In this document: positions 14,852 to 22,843 of the stretch, piece by piece
How positions within the stretch are numbered: position 1 is the stretch's first letter
Layout: each line of letters opens with the position of its first letter
The notes under the pieces: generated by a model
What the model was told of the DNA's origin: nothing
The model's input: the letters and a program-made list of their open reading frames with translations, nothing else
Database searches by the model: none
Position numbers and translations under genes: made by a program
Source: Patescibacteria group bacterium UBA2772
GTDB taxonomy: Bacteria; Patescibacteriota; Minisyncoccia; Moranbacterales; DUUL01
Length of the DNA: 36,686 bases
Direction: 5' to 3'
NCBI GenBank assembly: GCA_002352545.1
Contig: DEIO01000006.1
Location: 1 to 36,686, forward strand

Positions 14852-15395
14852 GGTTAGAATCGACAAGGAGAATGTTTGTGTGGTAAGAAAAAACGCATTA
14901 GCAAAGAAATTGTCTGTAAAAATTGATTCAAGAGGCGAAATAAAAGCGACTATTCCTTGGTGGGTTTCAAAGAGAATGGCCGCTTCTTTTGTTAATGAGA
15001 ATAAAAATTGGATTATAGAGAATGTTGCTAAAACCAAAAACTTAAAAGCTGAAAGCCTTTTACAACTAGGAGATAGAGAAGATTATCTATTAAACAAAAA
15101 AATGGCAAAAGAATTTGCATTGAGGCGCTTAGAACACTTCAATCAGTTTTATGGATTTTCTTTTGGAAGAGTTGCTATTCGAGATCAAAGGACAAGATGG
15201 GGAAGTTGTAGTGGGAAGAGAAATTTAAACTTCAATTATCGCATTGTGCATCTTCCGGGCGAATATGCCGATTATTTGATTGTCCATGAATTGTGTCATT
15301 TAGAGCAAATGAATCATTCAAAGGCATTTTGGGAATTGGTTTCACGTGCCATTCCAGATTATCGTAGAATTTCGAGAGAATTGCGAAGGATGTGA
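14826..15395 (+). CDS. YgjP/SprT-like zinc metallopeptidase (DUF45)
   Basis: 189 residues. The family pattern is complete: RTRWGSCS (123-130), the NFNYRIVHLP strand, then HELCHLEQMNHSKAFW with zinc ligands H154, H158 and H164 and catalytic E155. DUF45/YgjP proteins are putative cytoplasmic metallopeptidases related to SprT/WLM domains; their substrates are poorly known. ATG 14826 overlaps the 3' end of the MazG-like gene. A TTG four codons earlier is possible but adds nothing. The stop (TGA) lies 7 bp from the stop of the converging aminotransferase gene with no terminator between them. Confidence 0.9.
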   Translation: MAKKMKQFEVRIDKENVCVVRKNALAKKLSVKIDSRGEIKATIPWWVSKRMAASFVNENKNWIIENVAKTKNLKAESLLQLGDREDYLLNKKMAKEFALRRLEHFNQFYGFSFGRVAIRDQRTRWGSCSGKRNLNFNYRIVHLPGEYADYLIVHELCHLEQMNHSKAFWELVSRAIPDYRRISRELRRM

Positions 15396-15402
15396 GTTTT
15401 TT

Positions 15403-16509
15403 CTAGGCAACTTGTCTTAGGATTTCAATTCCTTTTTTCAGTTCTTCAAAAGGAACAGCAAAGGATATTCGGAAATATCCTTTCTTTTGGGAAAAAACTT
15501 CACTTGGTATAACTAAAAGTTTATTCTCTAACAAGGTTTCAATGAAGTTATCTTTCTTTGCTGGAATTTTCAAAAAAGCGTAAAAAGCTCCTTCGGGAGT
15601 TTCAAATTCATATAAATCTCTCAATGAATCCGACAGAAAGTCGCGATTTTTTTTATAGTACTTGTTGAATTCGGAGACATCCATGTTAAATTCCTGTGCA
15701 AGCGCTTGTTGGGCAAAAGAAGGGGCACAGACAAAAGTGTATTGCTGTAGCTTGTTCATGGCGCAGATTAGCTTTGTGGGGGCGTGTAGGTAGCCCACAC
15801 GCCAGCCAGTTACGCAATGACTTTTTGAAAAGCCATTCAAAGTAATTGTTTTGTCGTAAATACTCCCGATTGAGAAAAAACGCTTGTCAAAATCAAATTT
15901 TTCATAGATTTCATCTGACAAAATGAGCAAATCTTGTTTTTTGGCAATCAGTGCAACTTTTCGCAGTGTTTCTTCAGAGAAAACTTTTCCAGTGGGGTTG
16001 CAAGGTGAATTGATAATAATCATTTTGGTTTTTGAGGAGATGAGTCCCTCTAGTTTCTTGATGTTCAAATCGAAGTCGGGATATGTATCAAGATAGACAA
16101 TCTTTGCTCCAAGGTAGCTTAAAACTTCTTTGTATAGGACAAAGTATGGATCTGGAAGAATAACTTCGTCACCAGGATTTATGGTTGCGCTAAGAGCAAG
16201 GAAAATTCCTCCAGCAACTCCAGTCGTGACCATAGTGGTATCTATAGATGAGTCTATATCATTTTCATTTTGTAATTTTTCAAGAATCTTTTTTCGTAAC
16301 TTTGGAGAGCCTAAAGTAGGGAAATAGGCATTGTGATTTTCTTCAATTGCCAATTGTGCTGCTTTTTTAAGAGCTTTGGGAGTTTCAAAATGAGGTTGTC
16401 CGATAGAAAGATCGACATATTCACCTTTGTTTTTAGCTGCGAGTTCAAAGATTTTGCGAATGCCAGATGCTTCGATTTTGCCTATTCTGTTGGAGAGTAT
16501 TGTTTTCAT
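15403..16509 (-). CDS. Class I/II pyridoxal-phosphate aminotransferase (AspC/aromatic type)
   Basis: 368 residues, fold-type I PLP enzyme that moves an amino group between amino acids and 2-oxo acids. Landmarks: SIGQPHFETP near 35, SPCNPTGKV (N171), LSDEIYEKF (D199, Y202), the Schiff-base lysine K229 in NGFSKSHCVTGWRVG with R237, and the carboxylate-binding Arg in YFRISFA near the end. Subfamily I-gamma members use aspartate, alanine or aromatic substrates. Because tyrA and pheA lie 640 bp away on the same strand, a role in the last step of Phe/Tyr synthesis is likely but not proven. The start is ATG 16509. Confidence 0.9.
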   Translation of the reverse strand: MKTILSNRIGKIEASGIRKIFELAAKNKGEYVDLSIGQPHFETPKALKKAAQLAIEENHNAYFPTLGSPKLRKKILEKLQNENDIDSSIDTTMVTTGVAGGIFLALSATINPGDEVILPDPYFVLYKEVLSYLGAKIVYLDTYPDFDLNIKKLEGLISSKTKMIIINSPCNPTGKVFSEETLRKVALIAKKQDLLILSDEIYEKFDFDKRFFSIGSIYDKTITLNGFSKSHCVTGWRVGYLHAPTKLICAMNKLQQYTFVCAPSFAQQALAQEFNMDVSEFNKYYKKNRDFLSDSLRDLYEFETPEGAFYAFLKIPAKKDNFIETLLENKLLVIPSEVFSQKKGYFRISFAVPFEELKKGIEILRQVA

Positions 16510-16610
16510 GTGAATTTATAAGGAGTATAATAGAGTTACTTATTTAGTATAGTAGAATTTAAAGAGTAAGCAAAAGTAAATTTTATTTTACAAATCTTAA
16601 CAAAAGATAT

Positions 16611-17108
16611 ATGAAAGATGAAAAAATTATCATTGTCAATGATAAGGACCGGATTATTGAATATAAGAATCGAAGTGAAATTTTGAAAAAAGATATCTAT
16701 AGAGTCTCTGGTCTATGGATAAAAAATTCCAAAGGACAAATTTTGTTGGCGCAAAGAGCTTTTGATAAAAAGAATGACCCAGGGAAGTGGGGTCCTGCTG
16801 TTGCAGGAACCGTTGAAGAAGGCGAAACCTACGAGTCTAATATATATAAAGAGGCTCAAGAGGAGATAGGACTTGAGGGTATTTCTTTTTCTAAGCTAGA
16901 AAAAATCAGATATTCGAAGAAATATAATTTTTTCTGTCAGTGGTTTAGAGCTACTGTAGACAAAGAACTTAGTTTTTTTGTAATACAAGAAAAAGAAGTG
17001 GAGAAAATCAAATGGTTTAATACAGATGAGCTACAAGATCAGTTCAAAAAACATCCAGAAGATTTTATTTGGTCAATGAAAGATCATATAGAGTTATTTC
17101 TAAAATAA
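16611..17108 (+). CDS. Nudix hydrolase
   Basis: 165 residues. The Nudix box occupies 66-88: GTVEEGE, seven residues, then KEAQEEIGL, matching G-x5-E-x7-REUxEExGU with Lys in place of Arg. The N-terminal part (IVNDKDRIIEYKNRSEI, then YRVSGLWIKNSKGQILLAQRA) is like the isopentenyl-diphosphate-isomerase-type and YfcD-type Nudix proteins, where the first strand precedes a substrate loop. It lacks the Cys and Glu of true IDI, so a hydrolase is more likely. It sits alone on the plus strand between two minus-strand genes. No clear promoter or Shine-Dalgarno sequence was found. Confidence 0.9.
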   Translation: MKDEKIIIVNDKDRIIEYKNRSEILKKDIYRVSGLWIKNSKGQILLAQRAFDKKNDPGKWGPAVAGTVEEGETYESNIYKEAQEEIGLEGISFSKLEKIRYSKKYNFFCQWFRATVDKELSFFVIQEKEVEKIKWFNTDELQDQFKKHPEDFIWSMKDHIELFLK

Positions 17109-17147
17109 TCAATCTCGACTTTGCATTACCTATTCTTTCTTATAGGT

Positions 17148-18170
17148 TTATTGCTGTTTGTAGCTTTCATCAAAAATCACTCGATAAATCTTTTTGATAA
17201 AATGGATATTTAAATTGCAATTTAAATTGCAATTTTCCATAATTTGTTTTTCTCGTCTTTTATCAATAACTTCAAGGTTGTTTTTCTTTTTATATTCCCC
17301 AATTTTTTCAGCGCACCGCATTCTTTCTTCAAGTAACAAAAAGAGTTTTTTATCGATTTCGTTTATCTTTTTACGGTTAAAATCAAACTCGTCTTGGGAG
17401 TCAGCTCGAAGCACTTTTAGCTCTATTTTATTGCAAGAATCTAAGAATTTTTCTCTCACTTTTTTAGCGTATGGATTGTAATTATTCATATCAAAAAACA
17501 ATTGCCAATTATCGTTATTTGTATGAGGTAGAATCTTCAACAAATCAGCATAGCCAGGGGTGAAAATTTGTTGTTCTCCGATCCCAGCATTTGTTAATGA
17601 GCGTCCCAAAAAATGGACCAAGCTAAGTGTTTTGGCATTTTGAAAGTCATGTTCTTTTGGTGACACGAGAAGAGTTTCTAATTTCAGTTTTTTCAAAAAC
17701 TGTTTGATTTCGGCAAGTTTCTCGTCTGAGATGCGAATAGGGCAAAGAACTATTTGTTTATCATCTAATTTGAAATAGTTTTTTTCAAGGTCGAATTTTG
17801 TTGTGACTGGACCAAACATGGGATGAGAACCTAGAATTTCATTTTCCTTGGGTAATATTTCCAGCATCCATTTGCAGGGAATTTTCTTTACAGAACAGGT
17901 ATCAATCACAACAGTGTGCGGTAATATTTTTTTAGTAATTTTTCGGATAAGCTTTTTAGTGTTAGATATTGGTACTGCTAAGATTAGATAATCGCAAACA
18001 ACAACTTCATCAAAATCTGTCAATTTCACATGAAGTTTTTCGGCAATTTTCTCATTAAGAGTTTTCTTTCGATAATGATAAACTTTTACTTCAAAGTGAT
18101 TTGACAATACGCTGGCACATAAAATTCCAAAACGCCCAAATCCAATAATTCCAATTGTCTTTTTTTTCAT
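17148..18170 (-). CDS. tyrA: Prephenate dehydrogenase with C-terminal chorismate mutase
   Basis: Bifunctional enzyme: chorismate to prephenate (mutase) and prephenate to 4-hydroxyphenylpyruvate (NAD(P)-dependent dehydrogenase). Residues 1-255 are the dehydrogenase: dinucleotide loop IGFGRFG (9-15), YLILAVPI, GSHPMFGP and the helical half with SLVHFLGR. Residues 262-340 form an AroQ-type mutase, with active-site Arg in FNRKKINEIDKK, RMRCAEKIGEYK (Arg, Lys) and IDKRREKQ (Asp, Arg, Glu). In E. coli TyrA the mutase is at the N terminus; here the order is reversed. No ACT domain is present. Three bases separate it from pheA, its operon partner. Confidence 0.92.
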   Translation of the reverse strand: MKKKTIGIIGFGRFGILCASVLSNHFEVKVYHYRKKTLNEKIAEKLHVKLTDFDEVVVCDYLILAVPISNTKKLIRKITKKILPHTVVIDTCSVKKIPCKWMLEILPKENEILGSHPMFGPVTTKFDLEKNYFKLDDKQIVLCPIRISDEKLAEIKQFLKKLKLETLLVSPKEHDFQNAKTLSLVHFLGRSLTNAGIGEQQIFTPGYADLLKILPHTNNDNWQLFFDMNNYNPYAKKVREKFLDSCNKIELKVLRADSQDEFDFNRKKINEIDKKLFLLLEERMRCAEKIGEYKKKNNLEVIDKRREKQIMENCNLNCNLNIHFIKKIYRVIFDESYKQQ

Positions 18171-18173
18171 TTT

Positions 18174-18740
18174 CTATCTTTTAATTGCTGCAACAAAGGT
18201 AGTAAAGTTGAATTTCAGATCTTGAATTCCTTCTTCTAATATATCTAAATTGTATAGTGCGGCACAATTTCTAGAAGCAATGGCTGCCGTGCTTTTTGGC
18301 AAAACCCCATTGCTAATATCTTTAGCTGTGCTAGCAGTATCAGTATATTCCTCTAGTTCTGAATCAACCCATTTTCTTTTTAGGTACATCCGACATTGTT
18401 TCAGTGCTTGTGGATGAGAAGATATTTTTTTGATATCAGCTACATTTGTTCCCGGTTTTACTAAGAGACAATGTTTTACATCAATCTCAAAAATGTTCTT
18501 GATATCAAAATTGTGTTTTGACATTGCATAAACTGCTTCGTATACAATTCCACCATTTGAATTTTCTATTGGGAAAATTGCTAAATCTATTTTTTCAGCA
18601 TTTAGTTCGACTAAAGTATTCTCAACGTTTATAAGATAAAAAAGCTTAAAACCTGTAATTTTATTCTTTAGACAATAGTTCGCAGCAGCTTCTTGGGAAA
18701 AACTACCGATATTTCCAGAAACACCGATTTTTAATGGCAT
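18174..18740 (-). CDS. pheA: Prephenate dehydratase, catalytic domain only
   Basis: Converts prephenate to phenylpyruvate. The 188-residue protein contains the whole catalytic domain: GNIGSFSQEAA (9-19), PIENSNGGIVYEAV, SHPQALKQC, DTASTAKDI, AAIASRNCAA and GIQDLKFNFTTF near 170-182. The last motif is normally TRF; the catalytic Thr is kept but Arg is replaced by Thr (TTF). The sequence stops right after this domain, so the ACT domain that mediates feedback inhibition by phenylalanine is missing. It is the first gene of the tyrA operon, behind a good promoter at 18771-18799. Confidence 0.92.
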   Translation of the reverse strand: MPLKIGVSGNIGSFSQEAAANYCLKNKITGFKLFYLINVENTLVELNAEKIDLAIFPIENSNGGIVYEAVYAMSKHNFDIKNIFEIDVKHCLLVKPGTNVADIKKISSHPQALKQCRMYLKRKWVDSELEEYTDTASTAKDISNGVLPKSTAAIASRNCAALYNLDILEEGIQDLKFNFTTFVAAIKR

Positions 18741-18770
18741 AGTGGCATAGTTTTAATTTTAGATAATTTG

Positions 18771-18799
18771 ATTTTAGCTAACTCTAGTAAAAAGAACAA
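18771..18799 (-). promoter_or_regulatory. Promoter of the pheA-tyrA operon
   Basis: On the minus strand TTGTTC (18799-18794), 17-nt spacer, TAAAAT (18776-18771); leader about 24 nt. Confidence 0.6.
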
Positions 18800-18803
18800 G
18801 AAA

Positions 18804-18832
18804 TTGCAAAAAGTGTTCCAGCAAGTTATTAT
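18804..18832 (+). promoter_or_regulatory. Divergent promoter of the exonuclease operon
   Basis: TTGCAA (18804-18809), 17-nt spacer, TATTAT (18827-18832); leader about 23 nt to ATG 18862, containing TCCTCC (18852-18857) where a Shine-Dalgarno sequence would be, i.e. the complement of one. Confidence 0.6.
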
Positions 18833-18861
18833 TAGTATATAAAAGATAATTATCCTCCAAA

Positions 18862-19584
18862 ATGGCAAGAATAGTTTTTGATATTGAGACAATTGGAGAA
18901 GATTTTGAGAAGATTGACAAGCAGACTCAGCAAATGATTGAGAGTAAAGCTGGACGAAAAGTGGAAGATAAAAAAGATAAGAAGGAACTAAAAGAGAGTT
19001 TGGATAATGAAATTGATCAATTTGGACTTTCCCCATTAACAGGTAAAATTGTTTCCATTGGAATGTTGGATGCTGATACTAAAAAAGGAGCAGTATATTT
19101 TCAATCTCCAGATGTGGACGTTGAAGATTTTGAAGAAGATGGAGTCAAATATAAAGCAATGAGTGAGAAAGAGATAATCAAGGGTTTTTGGGAAATTGCA
19201 AAGCATGCAGATGAATTTATCAGTTTTAACGGTAGATCGTTTGATATGCCGTATGTTCTAGTTAGAGGAGCAATTCATGAAGTTCGTCCAACTAAGGAAC
19301 TTATGGCAAGTCGTTATCTGAATATGCAAAAATTTAATGCAAAGCACATTGATTTGTTAGATCAACTTACTTTCTATGGAAGTGTTTGGCAGAATAAGGG
19401 TAGTTTGCATATGTGGTTACGTGCTTTTGGAATCAAGAGTCCCAATGAAGATGTTGTTTGTGGAGGAGATGTAGGAAAACTTTTTGCAGACAAGAAATAT
19501 CTTGAAATTGCTCAATACAATGCTAGGGATTTATATTCAATAAGAGATCTTTATGAATATTGGGATAAGTATCTAAGATTTTAA
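18862..19584 (+). CDS. PolB-type 3'-5' exonuclease (DEDDy)
   Basis: 240 residues of the stand-alone family related to the proofreading domain of B-family DNA polymerases (DNA_pol_B_exo2). The DEDD metal ligands are visible: FDIET (D7, E9), FISFNGRSFDMPYV (Asp) and QYNARDLYSIRDLY (Tyr and Asp). An insertion of charged residues (about 20-55, KKDKKELKESLDNE) follows the first motif. The role is probably DNA repair or editing with single-stranded DNA as substrate, though family members are largely uncharacterised. The gene starts an operon with two small membrane proteins (4-bp gap) and the LUD/ferredoxin gene. Confidence 0.88.
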   Translation: MARIVFDIETIGEDFEKIDKQTQQMIESKAGRKVEDKKDKKELKESLDNEIDQFGLSPLTGKIVSIGMLDADTKKGAVYFQSPDVDVEDFEEDGVKYKAMSEKEIIKGFWEIAKHADEFISFNGRSFDMPYVLVRGAIHEVRPTKELMASRYLNMQKFNAKHIDLLDQLTFYGSVWQNKGSLHMWLRAFGIKSPNEDVVCGGDVGKLFADKKYLEIAQYNARDLYSIRDLYEYWDKYLRF

Positions 19585-19587
19585 GAG

Positions 19588-19941
19588 ATGCCGGTTGTAA
19601 ATTTTTTAGTGAAATTTTTTATTGTAATTTTTTCTGTTGTATTGTTTTTATATATTGTGGGGAGAATTTCTTATCCAGGAGCAATTGGATTTCGCCCTAT
19701 TGATGATGGTTGCTATGGTGTGGCATTCGAAAATAAAGAGGTATATGACAAGTTCCCAGAAGGTAAAATTTGGCTTAAGTCATTTAATTTCGAATATTAT
19801 GTTCCAAAAAAGATTGAAAATAAATCACCAAAAGGTTTCTGTTTAGGAAAAAATTTTTGGGATAAAAAAAGAAGAGAAGCAGAGGTATTAGAGAATGCAA
19901 AAGAAAAAGAAAAAAGTGAAAATTTCAATAATAAAAAGTAA
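19588..19941 (+). CDS. Membrane-anchored small protein, paralog A
   Basis: 117 residues: N-terminal transmembrane helix (about 4-25), then an outside domain with the pattern G-AIGFRP-IDDGCYGVAF, VYDKF, YYVPKK and PKGFCLGKNF, and a Lys/Glu-rich tail of about 25 residues. Two cysteines (CYG and FCLG) are conserved with the next gene, so a disulfide is likely outside the cell. Family not recognised. It is a tandem paralog of the gene 14 bp downstream and lies 3 bp after the exonuclease stop. Confidence 0.75.
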   Translation: MPVVNFLVKFFIVIFSVVLFLYIVGRISYPGAIGFRPIDDGCYGVAFENKEVYDKFPEGKIWLKSFNFEYYVPKKIENKSPKGFCLGKNFWDKKRREAEVLENAKEKEKSENFNNKK

Positions 19942-19955
19942 ACTAAAACAAGAAA

Positions 19956-20252
19956 ATGTTAGGATTATTAAGACTAATCATCAAAGTAGTGTTTGTGTTT
20001 GCTATACTTGGTTTTATGCATCAGTATATTGCTACAAAATATGACTTAGGTTCTCTTGGTTTTCGTCCCGTACAGAACGAATGTTTTGGGATTTTGATGA
20101 AAAAAGATGATGTATATAAGTCTTTTGAGGAACTTCCATTTTTGCCAAAAGGACAAGTTAAAACTAAATATTTTAAATTAGAATATAACGTTCCGAGAAA
20201 CCAGAATGAGGCAAAAGCAGGTTTTTGTTTGGGACAGGATAAGAAAAAATAG
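19956..20252 (+). CDS. Membrane-anchored small protein, paralog B
   Basis: 98 residues with the same plan as paralog A: one N-terminal helix (about 3-26), SLGFRPVQNECFGILM, VYKSF, FKLEYNVPRN and AGFCLGQDKKK. The shared positions (GFRP, C-[YF]-G, VY, YxVP, GFCLG) show duplication with considerable divergence; the acidic/basic tail of A is missing. Function unknown. The LUD/ferredoxin gene begins 6 bp downstream. Confidence 0.75.
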   Translation: MLGLLRLIIKVVFVFAILGFMHQYIATKYDLGSLGFRPVQNECFGILMKKDDVYKSFEELPFLPKGQVKTKYFKLEYNVPRNQNEAKAGFCLGQDKKK

Positions 20253-20258
20253 AAAAAT

Positions 20259-21518
20259 ATGACTAAATTTTTTAAAGAGGATACAAAAAATTCAATTAGA
20301 AGTGTGATTGGAGATGCTCGTCATAAGCGCGAGCAGGTTTTTGAGGATCTGAAAATAGACGAAGAGTCTTTTAAAGACGAAGTGGTGGAAATTCGAAAGA
20401 AGACTTTTACTAATTTCGCAGAGAATCTAAAGATAGCTAAAGATAATTTTGCCAAGAGAGGTTTTATAGTGCACGAGGCAAAGGAACTTGCTGACTTAAA
20501 ACCAATTTTCAAAGAAACATTGAAAGATGCCAAGAGTATTGCTTGTTCAAAAACCAATACAGGAAGAGAAATCGATCTAGATAAATTGTTAAAGAATTTT
20601 GAAAACTTTGAAACAGACCTGGGTGATTTTATAGTTCAGCTTTTCAACGAAGAGGATCAGCACTATGTTTTGCCAGCAATTCATATTGATGCAGAAGATA
20701 TTTCCAAGAAAGTTAAGGAAGTTTTCAACGAAGATGTTGAAGCTGATCCGACTAAACTCACACATTTTTTATGTGACAGGATTAGAGAAAAGATCCTATC
20801 AGCAGACGTAGGTATGACAGGTGCTAATTTTATCACAAAGGGTGGACAGGTCGTGTTGCTTGAAAACGAAGGTAATATTTCTTTGGTTTCGCGTTTGCCA
20901 AAAAAACATATTGTTTTGGTGGGAATTGATAAATTAGTTGAAACAGTCGAGGATGCAACAAAATTGTGTAAAGCTGCTGCGATGTTTGGTACGGGTCAAG
21001 ATATCACTCAATATATCTCGATTATTTCTGGTCCTTCTAAGACTGCAGATATAGAAAATAAGTTGGTTCAAGGTGCTCAAGGGGCAAAAGAAGTGCATAT
21101 TATATTGATTGATAACAAGCGCACAGAGATGTTTGAGCAGGGTTTTGCTGATTTCTTGAGGTGTATAAACTGTGGTTCATGTATCAATGCTTGCCCTGTG
21201 TATTATCAGAAAGGTAATAAATTCGGTGGAGGAAAGTATATTGGAGCAAAGGGTTTGATTTCTGGATATTTTCGTGAGTCATCTGATTTTTTGATGAAAA
21301 AAGGGCTTTTTGATTGTATGTTGTGTGGTGCTTGCTCTGATAATTGTCCTATGAGAATTCCATTGGCAAAAATGATTCGTAAAATTCGGAATGATGGTCA
21401 AAAGAAAGGAATCCAAACAGAGGAAAACAAACAGATGTTGGAAAATGTTAAAAAACATGGGAATCCTTTTGGTAAGGTTTCTGATAAGGAGGTGCCAGAT
21501 AAGATCTATTGTTGCTAA
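20259..21518 (+). CDS. LutB-like LUD-domain iron-sulfur protein
   Basis: 419 residues. The N-terminal LUD domain (about 60-285) contains VGMTGANFITKGGQVVLLENEGN, the most conserved part of LutB/LutC proteins. Two 4Fe-4S motifs follow, CINCGSCINACP (from C302) and CMLCGACSDNCP (from C353), and the end carries NPFG and a terminal CC. LutB works with LutA (CCG protein) and LutC in L-lactate oxidation; the CCG protein at 13824 could be the partner, but no LutC is seen. The tail motif KKHGNPFGK is also found in CCG/HdrD-type electron carriers. A catabolic role in a reduced genome is uncertain; a general redox role is possible. Confidence 0.88.
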   Translation: MTKFFKEDTKNSIRSVIGDARHKREQVFEDLKIDEESFKDEVVEIRKKTFTNFAENLKIAKDNFAKRGFIVHEAKELADLKPIFKETLKDAKSIACSKTNTGREIDLDKLLKNFENFETDLGDFIVQLFNEEDQHYVLPAIHIDAEDISKKVKEVFNEDVEADPTKLTHFLCDRIREKILSADVGMTGANFITKGGQVVLLENEGNISLVSRLPKKHIVLVGIDKLVETVEDATKLCKAAAMFGTGQDITQYISIISGPSKTADIENKLVQGAQGAKEVHIILIDNKRTEMFEQGFADFLRCINCGSCINACPVYYQKGNKFGGGKYIGAKGLISGYFRESSDFLMKKGLFDCMLCGACSDNCPMRIPLAKMIRKIRNDGQKKGIQTEENKQMLENVKKHGNPFGKVSDKEVPDKIYCC

Positions 21519-21571
21519 TAGTATAATTTGAAATAAAAAAATAGATATAAAAGAAAAAAAATAAAGAACCA

Positions 21572-21973
21572 TTGTTTGTATATTTTTGTTTTCTTGAAAT
21601 CATTTTGTATGCTTGTTTCTATGTTTTGATGTTAGGCGGAGCTAATGTATATTTTGAGTATTTTTCTGTTTTAATTTTTGTTTTATCAAAACCGCCTTTG
21701 GTTTTGATATCGGCAAAGTTCTATTTGAATATCAAGTATATTATTTCTAAGAAATTCGTTCAATTATCAATAGCAAGTATGCTTCTAACGTTGGCTAATC
21801 CAATAATCTATAAAGATATTTTATGGGAAAATAAGGCTGATAATAATTCATCCTTCCTCTTTTTCTTTATGCTCCTAGCACTTTTATTTGTCTTTGCATT
21901 GAAAAGAACTAAGAATACTTCGATTGAAAAAATGATAATCTTAATTATAAGGTCAACTCAGAGTATATTTTGA
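21572..21973 (+). CDS. Hypothetical membrane protein
   Basis: Open frame of 133 codons with four hydrophobic stretches (about 2-20, 27-48, 64-80 and 95-112) and a basic segment after the last. No family recognised. The start is uncertain: TTG 21572 gives four helices, the first ATG (21629) removes the first one, and no Shine-Dalgarno sequence is seen. It ends in TGA, exactly before the promoter for the ATP-grasp island. The amphipathic, hydrophobic composition argues for coding, but only moderately in such AT-rich DNA. Confidence 0.45.
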   Translation: MFVYFCFLEIILYACFYVLMLGGANVYFEYFSVLIFVLSKPPLVLISAKFYLNIKYIISKKFVQLSIASMLLTLANPIIYKDILWENKADNNSSFLFFFMLLALLFVFALKRTKNTSIEKMIILIIRSTQSIF

Positions 21974-22003
21974 TTGACAAAATGCTTTTTAAAATGCTAA
22001 AAT
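21974..22003 (+). promoter_or_regulatory. Promoter of the ATP-grasp island
   Basis: Perfect TTGACA (21974-21979), 18-nt spacer, extended -10 TG-C-TAAAAT (TG 21995-21996, TAAAAT 21998-22003). The predicted start is near 22010, leaving a leader of about 138 nt before ATG 22148. The leader holds a short open frame from ATG 22032 (MKKVSSKGKSR, stop). With one more A in the run 22035-22040 it would instead read a 35-residue peptide with one hydrophobic helix ending just before 22148. Confidence 0.7.
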
Positions 22004-22147
22004 TTAACTAGAAACAGAAGAAAAAACAGAAATGAAAAAAGTGAGCTCCAAAGGAAAAAGTCGCTAAACAATTATAAGTGGTTGTCTTGTGGTACGATTG
22101 TTTGTGTTCTTTTGATTTTTTATATTAAATACAATTAATTTCTTTTT

Positions 22148-22843
22148 ATGTATTACGATAGCTTTATTGAATTTGCCATCGTGCAAGGTGGAGTTCCAGA
22201 TGCAACAGTTATTCTGATTCTAATGTTGCCAATTGTGGTTACTATCATTGCTTTTTTCCGACAAGTTATTGGAATTAAGGCCTTCGGAATATACACGCCG
22301 GCTCTTATTACTTTTGCATTTGCAGCAATTGGTTCTGAAGCAGAGAGTGTTTGGAAGGGTGCTCGTTATGGAGTTGCCATTTTTGTAGCAGTGATTGCTA
22401 TTGGGATAATGATGAGATATGTTTTGAAAAGATTCAGACTTCTATATCTACCAAGAGTAGCATTGCTTATAACAATTGTTTCTCTTTCTACATTGGCATT
22501 GCTTATTGTTGGAGGAATGTTTCAACGAACGGGTTGGGCAAGTGTTTCGATTTTCCCAATTTTAATCATGATTACACTGGTTGAAAAGTTTGTTGCTACA
22601 CAAATTGAAAAAGGAGCTAGGGCGGCTGTCATTTTGTCTTTTGAGACATTGATTATCTCCTTGGTTTGTTATGCAGTCTTAAGTTGGGATTCATTGATTC
22701 GTTTTGTCTCAATGCATTCTTGGGTTGTTCTGTCTACAATTATAATCAATATTGTTTTGGGAAAATGGACTGGACTTCGTCTTACGGAAATATTACGATT
22801 TAAAGAAGTTATCAAAAATGCTGAAGATACTAACAAGAAGTAG
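22148..22843 (+). CDS. 7TM membrane protein (7TM_transglut type) without the transglutaminase domain
   Basis: 231 residues with seven hydrophobic helices. The start of the domain (LMLPIVVTIIAFFRQVIGIKAFGIYTPAL) and the cytoplasmic Arg-rich loop (RYVLKRFRLLYLPR) match the 7TM module that in Proteobacteria is fused to an inactive periplasmic transglutaminase domain and encoded next to a RimK-like ligase and a zinc-protease-like peptidase. Here the transglutaminase part is absent; the upstream 138-nt leader cannot hold it. The last 26 bp overlap the RimK-like gene, so coupling is tight. The role is probably membrane docking for the ligase or peptide transport; not proven. Confidence 0.85.
   Translation: MYYDSFIEFAIVQGGVPDATVILILMLPIVVTIIAFFRQVIGIKAFGIYTPALITFAFAAIGSEAESVWKGARYGVAIFVAVIAIGIMMRYVLKRFRLLYLPRVALLITIVSLSTLALLIVGGMFQRTGWASVSIFPILIMITLVEKFVATQIEKGARAAVILSFETLIISLVCYAVLSWDSLIRFVSMHSWVVLSTIIINIVLGKWTGLRLTEILRFKEVIKNAEDTNKK

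Noticed and set aside
14759..15037. Minus-strand open frames opposite the MazG-like and SprT-like genes, and similar frames opposite prfB, murJ, PBP and groL
   Set aside because: They lie entirely opposite strongly supported coding genes, have low-complexity Ser/Phe/Leu compositions typical of antisense frames and no start signals.
17109..17147. Terminator between the Nudix and tyrA genes
   Set aside because: Only a 6-bp ACCTAT/ATAGGT stem (17128-17147) with no T run on either strand; too weak to annotate.
18731..19036. Minus-strand frame across the pheA/exonuclease divergent region
   Set aside because: It covers two promoters and the start of the exonuclease gene, and its composition looks like antisense shadow.
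22032..22067. Leader peptide gene MKKVSSKGKSR before the 7TM gene
   Set aside because: Eleven codons, no Shine-Dalgarno sequence and no regulatory codon run; noted only in the promoter entry.
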